A stretch of 11,010 bases of DNA from an uncultured Eubacteriales bacterium (GCA_900549885.1 URQA01000085.1:1-11010), one strand, 5' to 3'. Numbered from the stretch's first letter, positions 1-6,291 are shown. Numbers and translations are program-made. The notes: generated by a model from the letters alone, not told the origin.

Positions 1-256
1 GGAGGGCGCCGCCGCGCTCTCCCGCGGGGCACGCCCAAGCCGCCTAAACGCCGGGTATACCGCGCCCAGCCAGCCCGGAGCAACCCTGCCCGCCTACCAG
101 AAGGGGGATATGCTGGAGCACAAGGCATTTGGCCGGGGCATGGTATTGTCTGTGCAGAAGATGGGGGGCGATGCGCTGCTGGAGATTGCCTTTGACAATG
201 TGGGAACCAAGCGGTTGATGCTCAAATCCGCCGCGCAGCACATGAAAAAGCTGTAA
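1..256 (+). CDS. pcrA: ATP-dependent DNA helicase PcrA/UvrD, C-terminal end (partial)
   Basis: This is the last 84 residues of a gene that enters from the left edge. The reading frame has codons starting at position 2 and ends at TAA 254-256. The first 30 or so residues are a low-complexity linker rich in Ala, Arg, Ser and Pro. They are followed by a compact domain with YQKGDMLEHKAFGRGMV and then a segment ending IAFDNVGTKRLMLKSAAQH. This matches the small Tudor-like domain at the C-terminus of PcrA/UvrD superfamily 1 helicases, which typically reads GDxVxHxxFGxGxV...FxxxGxKxLxxxxAxLKKL. In PcrA this domain contacts partners such as RNA polymerase. The helicase core itself lies outside the window, so the PcrA name rests on the tail only. 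UvrD or a related Rep-type helicase is the alternative. A strong terminator follows 12 bases later. Confidence 0.8.
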   Translation, partial: EGAAALSRGARPSRLNAGYTAPSQPGATLPAYQKGDMLEHKAFGRGMVLSVQKMGGDALLEIAFDNVGTKRLMLKSAAQHMKKL

Positions 257-268
257 AAGCGCCCGACC

Positions 269-310
269 AAAAACTGCGTTCTCTCCTATTGGGGAGAGAA
301 CGCAGTTTTT
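269..310 (+). terminator. Rho-independent terminator of the helicase gene
   Basis: A perfect 18-bp inverted repeat (269-286 with 293-310) surrounds a 6-base loop. The stem starts with five A and ends with five T, so it has its own U-tract on either strand. It lies just after the helicase stop codon and before the corA promoter, and isolates the two transcription units. Confidence 0.93.
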
Positions 311-323
311 ACGAAAATTTGGC

Positions 324-352
324 TTGCAATCCCCGGAAAGGGAGCATATAAT
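324..352 (+). promoter_or_regulatory. Sigma-A promoter of corA
   Basis: The -35 box TTGCAA (324-329) and a perfect -10 box TATAAT (347-352) are separated by exactly 17 bp. Transcription would begin near 359, leaving a leader of about 250 nt before the chosen corA start at 617. Confidence 0.82.
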
Positions 353-358
353 GTATTC

Positions 359-616
359 CGTTGAGAAAACGGCCCCAATGCGCCCGAGTAGGGAATTTGG
401 GACCAGGTTAGAGAAAAAGGAAGTGAGATGCGTCGTGACAGGCGATCCGTTCAGTCGAAGTCAACATCAACTGCTGCGGCGCACCCGCTGAAAAGGCATC
501 CTCCTTTTTGCCCGTGCGTCCGCTTGCCCATGGCCAAATTGGGCACCCTAATTTTGAAGCGGAACGGCACGGGCCTTTTTATGCCCTTTGCCGGTTTCGG
601 GAAAGGTGTGAAACGC
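359..616 (+). promoter_or_regulatory. Long structured corA leader with terminator-like hairpin; class not recognised
   Basis: The predicted untranslated leader is about 258 nt. A first segment can close through AAAAAGG (414-420) with CCTTTTT (503-509) and, inside it, TGCGTCG (429-435) with CGGCGCA (477-483). Directly after it, 510-525 pairs with 557-574 to give a roughly 16-bp stem with two single-base bulges. This encloses a smaller GCCCA/TGGGC hairpin and is followed by C plus five T (576-580), as in an intrinsic terminator. An aptamer-like domain followed by a terminator ahead of a metal transporter suggests a cis-regulatory RNA. I could not match it to the M-box (ykoK) Mg2+ riboswitch or the yybP-ykoY Mn2+ riboswitch consensus. 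The reading frame stays open through this region, but protein alignment and the ribosome binding site favour a start at 617. Confidence 0.5.
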
Positions 617-1543
617 ATGCTGACCATTCACAAGACCATTGATGGAAAAATCACCCCCCTGGAAACCATGGAGGACGGCTGCTGGGTCAATTTGACCTAT
701 CCCAGTGAGAAAGAGTTGAAAACAGTGTCCACCGCCTTGGGCGTGGAACCCACGTTTCTGCGGGCGGCCCTGGACGAAGAGGAGACCTCCCGTATTGAAA
801 GCGAGGACGGACAGACCCTCATTATCGTGGACATTCCGGCGGTGGAAAAGGACGAGGCGGGAGTGGTTTACTCCACGCTGCCTATGGGCATCGTGGTCAC
901 GGACAAGCATATCATTACAGTGTGCCTGAAGGAGACCTCCCTCATCCGGGACCTCCAGGACGGGCTGGTGAAGGACGTGCGCACCCAGCAGCGCACCCGG
1001 TTCATCCTGAATATCCTGTTGCTGGTGGCGAAACGCTATTTGCAATACCTGAAGCAGATCGACAAGACTTATAATTACATGGAGAGCCAGCTGTATAAGT
1101 CCCAGCGGAACAAGGAGCTCATCCAGATGCTGGACCTGGAGAAGTCCCTGGTCTATATCAACACCTCACTGAAGGCCAACGAGGTGACCTTGGAAAAGAT
1201 TCTCCGAGGGAGGATTGTCACGTTGTACGAGGAGGACCACGATCTTCTGGAGGACGTGCTCATCGAGGTGCGCCAGGCCATCGAGATGGCGCAGATCTAT
1301 TCCTCCATCATCTCCGGTATGATGGACGCATTTGCCTCCGTGATCTCCAACAACCTCAACGTCACCATGAAGATCCTCAGCTCCATCACCATTCTGATGG
1401 CCATTCCCAACATCATTTTTGGATTCTACGGGATGAATGTGCTGGGGCTGCCGCTGGATCAATTCTGGTGGTTCCCGCTGGTCATCACAGTGGTGGTTAT
1501 GGTGGTGCTGGCCATCGTTCTGAAAAAGAAAAACCTGTTTTGA
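617..1543 (+). CDS. corA: CorA-family magnesium/divalent cation transporter
   Basis: A 308-residue inner membrane channel of the CorA (MIT superfamily) type, which imports Mg2+ and sometimes Co2+ or Ni2+ as a pentamer. Residues 1 to about 245 form the soluble alpha/beta N-terminal domain and the long charged stalk helix. Two transmembrane helices follow at about 252-270 and 284-302. The signature GMN motif (YGMN, residues 271-274) sits at the end of the first helix, and a short Lys-rich tail (KKKNLF) ends on the cytoplasmic side. The start at ATG 617 is chosen because AAAGGTG lies 8 bases upstream and the length fits the family. An in-frame ATG at 428 would add 63 residues with no CorA character. 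The gene stands alone, with its own promoter and a terminator 19 bases after the stop. Substrate preference among Mg, Co, Ni and Zn cannot be read from the sequence. Confidence 0.92.
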   Translation: MLTIHKTIDGKITPLETMEDGCWVNLTYPSEKELKTVSTALGVEPTFLRAALDEEETSRIESEDGQTLIIVDIPAVEKDEAGVVYSTLPMGIVVTDKHIITVCLKETSLIRDLQDGLVKDVRTQQRTRFILNILLLVAKRYLQYLKQIDKTYNYMESQLYKSQRNKELIQMLDLEKSLVYINTSLKANEVTLEKILRGRIVTLYEEDHDLLEDVLIEVRQAIEMAQIYSSIISGMMDAFASVISNNLNVTMKILSSITILMAIPNIIFGFYGMNVLGLPLDQFWWFPLVITVVVMVVLAIVLKKKNLF

Positions 1544-1562
1544 TTATGCGTCAAATCAGCAA

Positions 1563-1588
1563 GGCCCCCGGGATACTTCCCGGGGGCC
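1563..1588. terminator. Bidirectional terminator between corA and dut
   Basis: A perfect 11-bp GC-rich inverted repeat (1563-1573 with 1578-1588) has a TACT loop. It sits between the convergent ends of corA (stop 1543) and dut (stop 1621). The flanking T-tracts are weak and interrupted on both sides, so strength rests on the stem. Confidence 0.8.
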
Positions 1589-1620
1589 TGCTTTGTTGCG
1601 ATCTGAATCGCTGTGGGGAT

Positions 1621-2067
1621 TTACCGGGCGCCGGTAGAGCCGAAGCCGCCGGCCCCCCGCTGAGTATCATCCAGCTCATCCGCTTCCTGGAATTGGGCGG
1701 TGAGATAGGGAGCGATGACCAACTGGGCAATGCGGTCGCCGCACGCTACGGTGCGGGTTTCGTTGCTGTGGTTATACAGGGACACCATCAGCTCTCCCCG
1801 GTAATCCGCGTCGATGACGCCCACCTTGTTGGCCGGAGCCAGGCCCTGCTTGGTGGCCAGGCCGGAGCGGGCGTACACCAGCCCCACATAGCCCTGGGGA
1901 ATGGCTAAGGCCAAGCCGGTGTGGATGAGGGCGGTCTGGCCAGGGGCGATGGATACCGGGCCGTCGGTGAGGGCATACAGGTCGGCGCCGGCGGCATCAG
2001 CGGAGCCGTAGGCGGGCAGCTTTGCCCGGGGATTCAGGCGTTTGATAGAGACAGGAGCGGTCAACAT
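1621..2067 (-). CDS. dut: dUTP diphosphatase (dUTPase)
   Basis: A cytosolic trimeric enzyme that hydrolyses dUTP to dUMP and pyrophosphate. It keeps uracil out of DNA and supplies dUMP to thymidylate synthase. The 148-residue product shows all five family motifs in order: AGADLYA (26-32), ARSGLA (66-71), GVIDADYRGE (83-92, with the catalytic Asp), GDRIAQLVI (110-118) and the C-terminal P-loop-like RGAGGFGSTG (137-146) that closes over the substrate. Length is normal for the homotrimeric form. The start at 2067 is chosen because GGGAGG lies 7 bases upstream; a second in-frame ATG at 2082 would sit in front of that site and is less likely. It follows nrdG by 53 bp on the same strand and is probably the last gene of the nrdD-nrdG-dut transcript. 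Confidence 0.95.
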   Translation of the reverse strand: MLTAPVSIKRLNPRAKLPAYGSADAAGADLYALTDGPVSIAPGQTALIHTGLALAIPQGYVGLVYARSGLATKQGLAPANKVGVIDADYRGELMVSLYNHSNETRTVACGDRIAQLVIAPYLTAQFQEADELDDTQRGAGGFGSTGAR

Positions 2068-2120
2068 AGCAATTCCTCCCATTTTATAGGTTCCAATTCC
2101 GATTTTGTTGGGCGGCGCTT

Positions 2121-2672
2121 CTATCTGGCGGTGATTGGCTCCACAGTCATGGCTCCATCCCATAGCACCACTTGCCGGGCGGCCAGGGACTTGGGCACGT
2201 CGATAATGCGCTGGTTGGCGCTGCCCCGAAAGCGCAAGGACAAGTCCTTCTGAGCCGCCACAAATTCCCCATCCACCAGCACGTCGAGGAGGGAGAGCAT
2301 CTCGTCGGTGGCCTCGCACCTGGCCCGGCTGGGCTGCCACAGCTCCCCGTCCAGGGTATAGCCGGAGTAGCACCAGATAGTCTTTCCGGGCAGCTCATTC
2401 CGCGTCCGCCGCAGCAGGGGCAGCAAAGCGCGCTGGTTGGCCGGCTCAAAGGGCTCGCCCCCCAGCAGGGACAGGCCCTTCATGTGGGCGGGGGAGAGAG
2501 CGGCGAGGATCTTGTCCTCTTCCGCCTGGGTGAAGGGCTGGCCGTACTGGAAATCCCAGGCCTCCGGGTTGAAACAGCCCGGGCAGCGGTGGGTGCAGCC
2601 GGACACAAACAGGGACACCCGGACACCGGGACCGTTGGACACATCCGCCCATTTGATGGTTGCGTAGTTCAT
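2121..2672 (-). CDS. nrdG: Anaerobic ribonucleoside-triphosphate reductase activating protein (radical SAM)
   Basis: The 183-residue activase of class III ribonucleotide reductase. It uses a [4Fe-4S] cluster and S-adenosylmethionine to generate the glycyl radical on NrdD. Cluster ligands are visible as CxxxCxxC at Cys26, Cys30 and Cys33 in SGCTHRCPGCFN. GGEP (71-74) is the SAM-binding motif, followed by the conserved YSGYT (102-106), DVLVDGEF (130-137) and RFRGSANQRIID (148-159) of the NrdG family. The start at 2672 has AAGAGG 8 bases upstream. An in-frame ATG at 2705 adds 11 residues without a better ribosome site and is disfavoured. The gene lies downstream of its substrate gene nrdD but is separated by 232 bp, an unusually long gap for this pair. 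The short C-terminal extension beyond RQVVLWDG is unremarkable. Confidence 0.96.
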   Translation of the reverse strand: MNYATIKWADVSNGPGVRVSLFVSGCTHRCPGCFNPEAWDFQYGQPFTQAEEDKILAALSPAHMKGLSLLGGEPFEPANQRALLPLLRRTRNELPGKTIWCYSGYTLDGELWQPSRARCEATDEMLSLLDVLVDGEFVAAQKDLSLRFRGSANQRIIDVPKSLAARQVVLWDGAMTVEPITAR

Positions 2673-2694
2673 GGAAAAACCTCTTTTAGATCCG

Positions 2695-2721
2695 GATTCC
2701 CGCACAAAGGGGATGGGAATC
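2695..2721 (-). other. Hairpin upstream of the nrdG ribosome binding site
   Basis: A 7-bp inverted repeat GATTCCC (2695-2701) with GGGAATC (2715-2721) encloses a 13-base loop. No T-run follows on the minus strand, so it is not an intrinsic terminator. It lies between the repeat-like insert and nrdG, and could be an mRNA processing or stability element. The function is inferred only from position. Confidence 0.4.
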
Positions 2722-2735
2722 TACCGCTTCAATTC

Positions 2736-2904
2736 ATCAAAAAGCCTCGCGGAGTTCGTGCCCCAACGGGTCTGCCCACTGAGGCCCCGATGATGAAAAT
2801 GCTCGTACGAAATGAATTCGCGCTCCGACAAGGCTTTCGCCACTGGCGAAAACACTTGTACGCGCCACCCGTTGGAGACGGCTGTGCTTTTTTCGCGGAA
2901 TTTC
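2736..2904. repeat. Candidate dispersed intergenic repeat between nrdD and nrdG
   Basis: This stretch separates two genes that are normally close together. Its conceptual translations on both strands contain fragments such as RQGFRHWRKHLYAPPVGDG (+) and GGAYKCFRQWRKPCRSA (-). From memory, these resemble short hypothetical proteins annotated many times in Oscillospiraceae genomes, which would fit a dispersed non-coding repeat rather than a gene. I cannot verify this without a search. It contains a perfect 8-bp inverted repeat with a one-base centre (TTTCGCCA, C, TGGCGAAA, 2835-2851). No ribosome site supports a real small gene here. The boundaries are approximate. Confidence 0.45.
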
Positions 2905-5028
2905 TTACAGGTGCAGCACCCTGGACTTGATCTCTTTGGTCTTGCCCACGTTCCAGAAATTCTCGCCCAGATAGCCGCAAGTGCGGCGCGTGACGTTCAT
3001 CTTAGAGTGATCCTTATTGCCGCAGTTGGGGCACTCCCACTCGTTGTCGTCGTTGACGATGATCTCCCCGTCATAGCCGCACACCTGGCAGTAGTCGCTC
3101 TTGGTGTTGAACTCGGCGTACTGGATGTTGTCGTAGATGAAGCGGACCACATCCTCCATGGCCTCCAGGTTGTGGCGCATGTTGGGAATTTCCACATAGG
3201 AGATGGCCCCGCCGGAGGAGATCTTCTGGAACTGGCTTTCAAAGGTGAATTTGGAGAAGGCGTCGATGTTCTCCCGCACATCCACGTGGTAGGAGTTGGT
3301 GTAGTATCCCTTGTCGGTCACGTCCTCGATGGTGCCGAAGCGCTCTTTGTCGATGCGGGCAAAGCGATAGCACAGGCTCTCCGCCGGGGTGCCGTACAGA
3401 GCGAAGCCCAGGCCAGACTCCCGCTTCCAGCGGTCAGTGGTCTCCCGCAGGTGGTTCATCAGGCGCAGGGCGAACTGCTCACCCTCCGGCTCGGTGTGGG
3501 AGCAGCCCTTCACCAGTTTAGTCACCTCGTACAGGCCAATGTAGCCCAGGGACAGGGTGGAGTAGCCGCCATCCAGCAGCTTGTCGATGGTTTCGCCCTT
3601 TTTCAGACGGGCGATGGCGCCGTACTGCCAGTGAATGGGGGATACGTCGGAGCGCACCCCTTTGAGGGCGTTGTGGCGGCACATGAGAGCCTCCCGGCAC
3701 AGCTCCAGCCGTTCATCCAGCAAGACCCAGAACTTGTCCTCGTCCCGACCGGAGAGAATCCCCACCTGGGGCAGATTGATGGACACCACGCCTTGGTTGA
3801 AGCGGCCCTCGAACTTGTAGTTTCCGTCCTCGTCCTTCCAGGGGGACAGGAAGGAGCGGCAGCCCATGGGGGAGAACACATTGCCCTCGTAATTCTCCCG
3901 CATCTTCTTGGCGGAGATGTAGTCGGGATACATCCGCTTGGCCGAGCACTTGACGGCAAGCTCGGTGAGGTAATCGTACTTGCCACCCTTGAGGCAGTTG
4001 CACTCGTCCAGCACGTACACCAGCTTTGGGAAGGCGGGGGTGATGTATACACCCTTCTCGTTTTTGATGCCCTCCAGCCGCTGCTCCAGGATCTCCTGGA
4101 TGATGGCGGCGTTCTCCTCGATATAGGGGTCATTCTCCCGCAGCACCAAAAACAGGGTGACGAAGGGGGACTGACCGTTGGTGGTCATGAGAGTGTTGAT
4201 CTGGTACTGAATGGTCTGCACACCGCTCTTGAGTTCATCCTTGGTGCGGGCCCGGGCAATCTTCTCGATGGTGGCCTCGTCCAGCTCGGGGGCAGCCTGA
4301 CGGGTTTTGCGCACGTACTTGTCATAGGTCAGGCGCAGATACTTGCCCAAGTGGCTCATCTCCACGCTCTGTCCGCCGTACTGGTTGGAGGCCACGCAGG
4401 CGATGATCTGGGTGACGATGGTGCAGGCCACCTGGAAGCTCTTGGGGGACTCGATGAGCTTGCCGTTGATCATGGTGCCGTTGTCCAGCATATCCCCAAT
4501 GTTCACCAGGCAGCAGTTGAAGATGTGCTGCACGAAGTAGTCCGCGTCGTGGAAGTGGAGCACGCCCTCGTCGTGGGCCTTGGAAATCTTCTCCGGCAAA
4601 AGGATGCGGCGGGTCAGATCCCGGCTCACCTCGCCGGCGATGTAGTCCCGCTGGGTAGAGGCGATGGCAGTGTTCTTGTTGGAGTTCTCCTCCGCCAGAT
4701 CCTTATTGTCGTTGCGGATCAGGGCCAGGATGGATTCGTCGGTGGTGTTGGCCTTGCGCACCAAAGCCCGGGTGTAGCGGTAGATAATATAGGCCTTGGC
4801 CAGCTCGTACTTGCCTGCGGCCATGAGTTTGGTCTCCACCATGTCCTGGATGTCCTCCACCAGCAGGCGCTGACGGCCCTTAGTGGCTACGGCGTCGGCA
4901 ATGGCGTCGATGGATGCCTCGTCAAGGCGGTAGGGCTCATCCACGGCCTGGTTGGCCTTTTGAATGGCGATAACAATCTTCGAGCGGTCAAAATCGACGG
5001 TGGAGCCGTCGCGTTTGATGACTTTCAT
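2905..5028 (-). CDS. nrdD: Anaerobic (class III) ribonucleoside-triphosphate reductase
   Basis: The 707-residue glycyl radical enzyme that reduces ribonucleoside triphosphates to dNTPs under anoxia. Residues 1 to about 90 form an ATP-cone domain (VIKRDGSTVDFDRSKI) that gives allosteric activity control. The catalytic barrel carries the conserved EENSNKNT (113-120), HFHD (158-161), NCCLVNIG (171-178, where the active-site thiyl cysteine is expected) and MGCRSFLSPW (388-397). Near the C-terminus two CxxC pairs (Cys647/650 and Cys666/669) form the zinc site. RTCGYLG follows, with Gly685 as the radical glycine activated by NrdG. Length is normal and no key residue is missing. The start at 5028 is preceded by GGGGAGG. 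The gene begins the nrdD-nrdG-dut cluster, and its mRNA leader is highly structured. A long open frame on the opposite strand is an artefact of codon composition. Confidence 0.98.
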   Translation of the reverse strand: MKVIKRDGSTVDFDRSKIVIAIQKANQAVDEPYRLDEASIDAIADAVATKGRQRLLVEDIQDMVETKLMAAGKYELAKAYIIYRYTRALVRKANTTDESILALIRNDNKDLAEENSNKNTAIASTQRDYIAGEVSRDLTRRILLPEKISKAHDEGVLHFHDADYFVQHIFNCCLVNIGDMLDNGTMINGKLIESPKSFQVACTIVTQIIACVASNQYGGQSVEMSHLGKYLRLTYDKYVRKTRQAAPELDEATIEKIARARTKDELKSGVQTIQYQINTLMTTNGQSPFVTLFLVLRENDPYIEENAAIIQEILEQRLEGIKNEKGVYITPAFPKLVYVLDECNCLKGGKYDYLTELAVKCSAKRMYPDYISAKKMRENYEGNVFSPMGCRSFLSPWKDEDGNYKFEGRFNQGVVSINLPQVGILSGRDEDKFWVLLDERLELCREALMCRHNALKGVRSDVSPIHWQYGAIARLKKGETIDKLLDGGYSTLSLGYIGLYEVTKLVKGCSHTEPEGEQFALRLMNHLRETTDRWKRESGLGFALYGTPAESLCYRFARIDKERFGTIEDVTDKGYYTNSYHVDVRENIDAFSKFTFESQFQKISSGGAISYVEIPNMRHNLEAMEDVVRFIYDNIQYAEFNTKSDYCQVCGYDGEIIVNDDNEWECPNCGNKDHSKMNVTRRTCGYLGENFWNVGKTKEIKSRVLHL

Positions 5029-5062
5029 TGGTCGGTCCTCCCCACAGTGGTGATATCAGATG

Positions 5063-5130
5063 TCAGTCAGAGCGGGTAAACGGCAAAGTCTGGGCACAGC
5101 GGACTGACGCTGTGCCCTGTCACGCTCTGA
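5063..5130 (-). promoter_or_regulatory. Structured 5' leader RNA of nrdD with possible pseudoknot
   Basis: In the nrdD mRNA an outer 8-bp stem (TCAGAGCG from 5130-5123 with CGCTCTGA from 5074-5067) encloses a perfect 10-bp hairpin (GGGCACAGCG 5117-5108 with CGCTGTGCCC 5101-5092). The hairpin has the six-base loop TCAGTC (5107-5102). The internal loop is asymmetric: 5 nt on one side and 17 nt on the other. The hairpin loop is exactly complementary to GACTGA (5068-5063), which overlaps the last two pairs of the outer stem, so a 4 to 6 bp pseudoknot is possible. No U-tract follows, so it is not a terminator. The element ends about 20 bases before the ribosome binding site and could act on translation or stability. 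I do not recognise a known riboswitch class. Confidence 0.55.
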
Positions 5131-5149
5131 AATTGGTTCAGCGGACACT

Positions 5150-5178
5150 ATCTTAGCATACCAGAGAGGGTTTGTAAA
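5150..5178 (-). promoter_or_regulatory. Sigma-A promoter of nrdD
   Basis: On the minus strand, -35 TTTACA (5178-5173) and -10 TAAGAT (5155-5150) are separated by 17 bp, with TG one base before the -10 box (extended -10). Transcription would begin near 5143 and give a leader of about 115 nt that contains the structured element described above. Confidence 0.72.
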
Positions 5179-5183
5179 TAGAG

Positions 5184-5207
5184 AAAAATCTAAATCTTGC
5201 GATTTTT
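5184..5207. promoter_or_regulatory. AT-rich inverted repeat centred between divergent promoters
   Basis: A 7-bp inverted repeat AAAAATC (5184-5190) with GATTTTT (5201-5207) has a 10-base spacer. Its two ends lie five to six bases from the -35 box of the nrdD promoter on one side and of the divergent promoter on the other. It could be a shared operator or simply paired A/T-tract UP elements. The role is inferred from symmetry only. Confidence 0.4.
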
Positions 5208-5212
5208 TCATA

Positions 5213-5241
5213 TTGAAGAAAAAATAGGTACAAGATATGGT
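5213..5241 (+). promoter_or_regulatory. Promoter of the cysteine-rich protein gene
   Basis: -35 TTGAAG (5213-5218) and -10 TATGGT (5236-5241) are separated by 17 bp. Transcription would begin near 5248, about 86 nt before the start codon. A 7-bp hairpin (GGTGCAT 5291-5297 with ATGCACC 5306-5312) sits just upstream of the ribosome binding site in the leader. Confidence 0.5.
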
Positions 5242-5333
5242 GCTCCTCTTTTTTTCGTCGGACGGGCAGACGGTGGCCGAAGCGGGAGGCGGTGCATAGA
5301 CTGGGATGCACCATTAGGAAAGGAGTGTGCGAC

Positions 5334-6221
5334 ATGAACGACATTCAACTAAACGGCCCCTCCCGCGGTTGCGCCATCTCAGCGGAAGAGTTTGCCGCCT
5401 CTCTGGCCGCACCGGCCGCCTGCAGCGGGTGCGCCTGCGGTGGGATGCCCTATGGCCAAAACGGTACAGAACGGGACGATTGTGGCTGTGGCTATGGTGG
5501 GGAGCAAATGGTCTGCTATTGCCGGACAGTGCCCAAGCCCGCCCCTGTACCTGAAGTCCATGAGGGGTGCTGCTGCAAGCAGAGCTTCCGGGCGGCGCTG
5601 CAACTGCTATGTGACAGCCAAATTGCCAGCCTCATTGATTTTGACACAGCGGCCTTTCTCACGGATACCTATTCCGCAGGCGCTACCCTGAGCACGACCG
5701 TGCCTGAAACCACCCCGACCGACAACCTCACCAGCCTCACCGGCAGCTTCCTGCGGCTGTCCAGCTGCAACTGCGACCTGTTGGAGATTTCCGCCCCTCT
5801 CTATGTCCCGCCCACTACCGCTACCGGAGTGACCGCCACCCAAGTGTCCCTGTGTGAGCTGGCGGCCATCGCCCTCCAGGTGGCGCCGGGTACTGCCGAG
5901 GGAGACGTGACCGCGCCAGAGGCCACCACTCGGAATTACCGCTGCCTCAAGCAGCTGCTCAGCCAGCGGCTCAATCCCTGCAACAGCCGGTGCGGCGTAT
6001 GCGCGTGCAGCTGTGACTGTGAGGATTGCTGCTGTACTGCCGGTGTACTCGGCGTGCTGTCTGACAGCAACCTGAGCCGGAAGGCTACCCTGGCTGCCGG
6101 GCAGCTCATCCTCCAGGGGGTTACCCTGCTGGGAACCCTGGGCAATGTACTGGTGCTGGCCAACGACGAAACGCAGCGCATTTACTTTGTCTGCGCGGCT
6201 AAGGTCCAATTTTTAGGCTGA
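5334..6221 (+). CDS. Cysteine-rich protein of unknown function
   Basis: I do not recognise this 295-residue protein. It has 26 cysteines (about 9 percent), mostly in two clusters. The N-terminal region (residues 13-93) includes CSGCACGG, DCGCGYGG, CYC and a GCCCKQSF triplet. A C-terminal cluster (216-234) carries CxxxCxxCxCxCxC followed by CCC. Between them lies a Thr/Ser/Pro-rich middle with SSCNCDLLEI and an ordinary helical stretch (RAALQLLCDSQIASLIDFDTA). The last 60 residues are hydrophobic and cysteine-poor (AAGQLILQGVTLLGTLGNVLVLANDETQ would be split by turns). No signal peptide is evident; the N-terminus is polar. The start at 5334 has AAAGGAG 8 bases upstream; an in-frame GTG at 5292 is less suitable. 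It is a single-gene unit with its own promoter and terminator. A spore-coat or metal-binding role is only a guess from composition. Confidence 0.85.
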   Translation: MNDIQLNGPSRGCAISAEEFAASLAAPAACSGCACGGMPYGQNGTERDDCGCGYGGEQMVCYCRTVPKPAPVPEVHEGCCCKQSFRAALQLLCDSQIASLIDFDTAAFLTDTYSAGATLSTTVPETTPTDNLTSLTGSFLRLSSCNCDLLEISAPLYVPPTTATGVTATQVSLCELAAIALQVAPGTAEGDVTAPEATTRNYRCLKQLLSQRLNPCNSRCGVCACSCDCEDCCCTAGVLGVLSDSNLSRKATLAAGQLILQGVTLLGTLGNVLVLANDETQRIYFVCAAKVQFLG

Positions 6222-6238
6222 TTTCTTCCTTGAAAGGG

Positions 6239-6269
6239 CAAAAGCGGGCGGTACTGCCGCCCGCTTTTG
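6239..6269. terminator. Bidirectional terminator between the cysteine-rich gene and the MATE gene
   Basis: A perfect 13-bp inverted repeat (6239-6251 with 6257-6269) has the five-base loop TACTG. A/T-rich ends give short U-runs in both directions. It lies 17 bases after the stop at 6221 and 22 bases after the MATE stop on the other strand, so it serves both convergent genes. Confidence 0.88.
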
Positions 6270-6291
6270 GCGCAAAAAAAGAGGGGTTCGG

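Noticed and set aside
359..580. An M-box or yybP-ykoY metal riboswitch in front of corA.
   Set aside because: The hallmark conserved segments of those classes could not be found by eye. The leader is kept as an unclassified structured region.
428..616. A 63-residue N-terminal extension of CorA from the upstream ATG.
   Set aside because: The extra residues lack CorA character and overlap the leader hairpins, and ATG 617 has a well-spaced ribosome site and gives normal family length.
2729..2980. An 83-codon minus-strand frame between nrdD and nrdG as a small gene.
   Set aside because: It overlaps the nrdD 3' end, has no suitable ribosome site, and its sequence is better explained as a dispersed non-coding repeat.
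2812..5079. A 755-codon open frame on the plus strand, antisense to nrdD.
   Set aside because: Its translation is repetitive and rich in Val, Leu, Gly and His with no domain. It mirrors the well-supported nrdD gene and arises from GC-biased codon use. No ribosome site or promoter supports it.
5143..5160. A NrdR box at the nrdD promoter.
   Set aside because: Only a half-site-like ATAGTGT is seen on the minus strand near the -10 box. The other half does not match, and the usual second box about three helical turns away is absent.
5607..6209. A 200-codon minus-strand frame antisense to the cysteine-rich gene.
   Set aside because: It has no start signals and no recognisable domain, while the plus-strand gene has a promoter, ribosome site and terminator.
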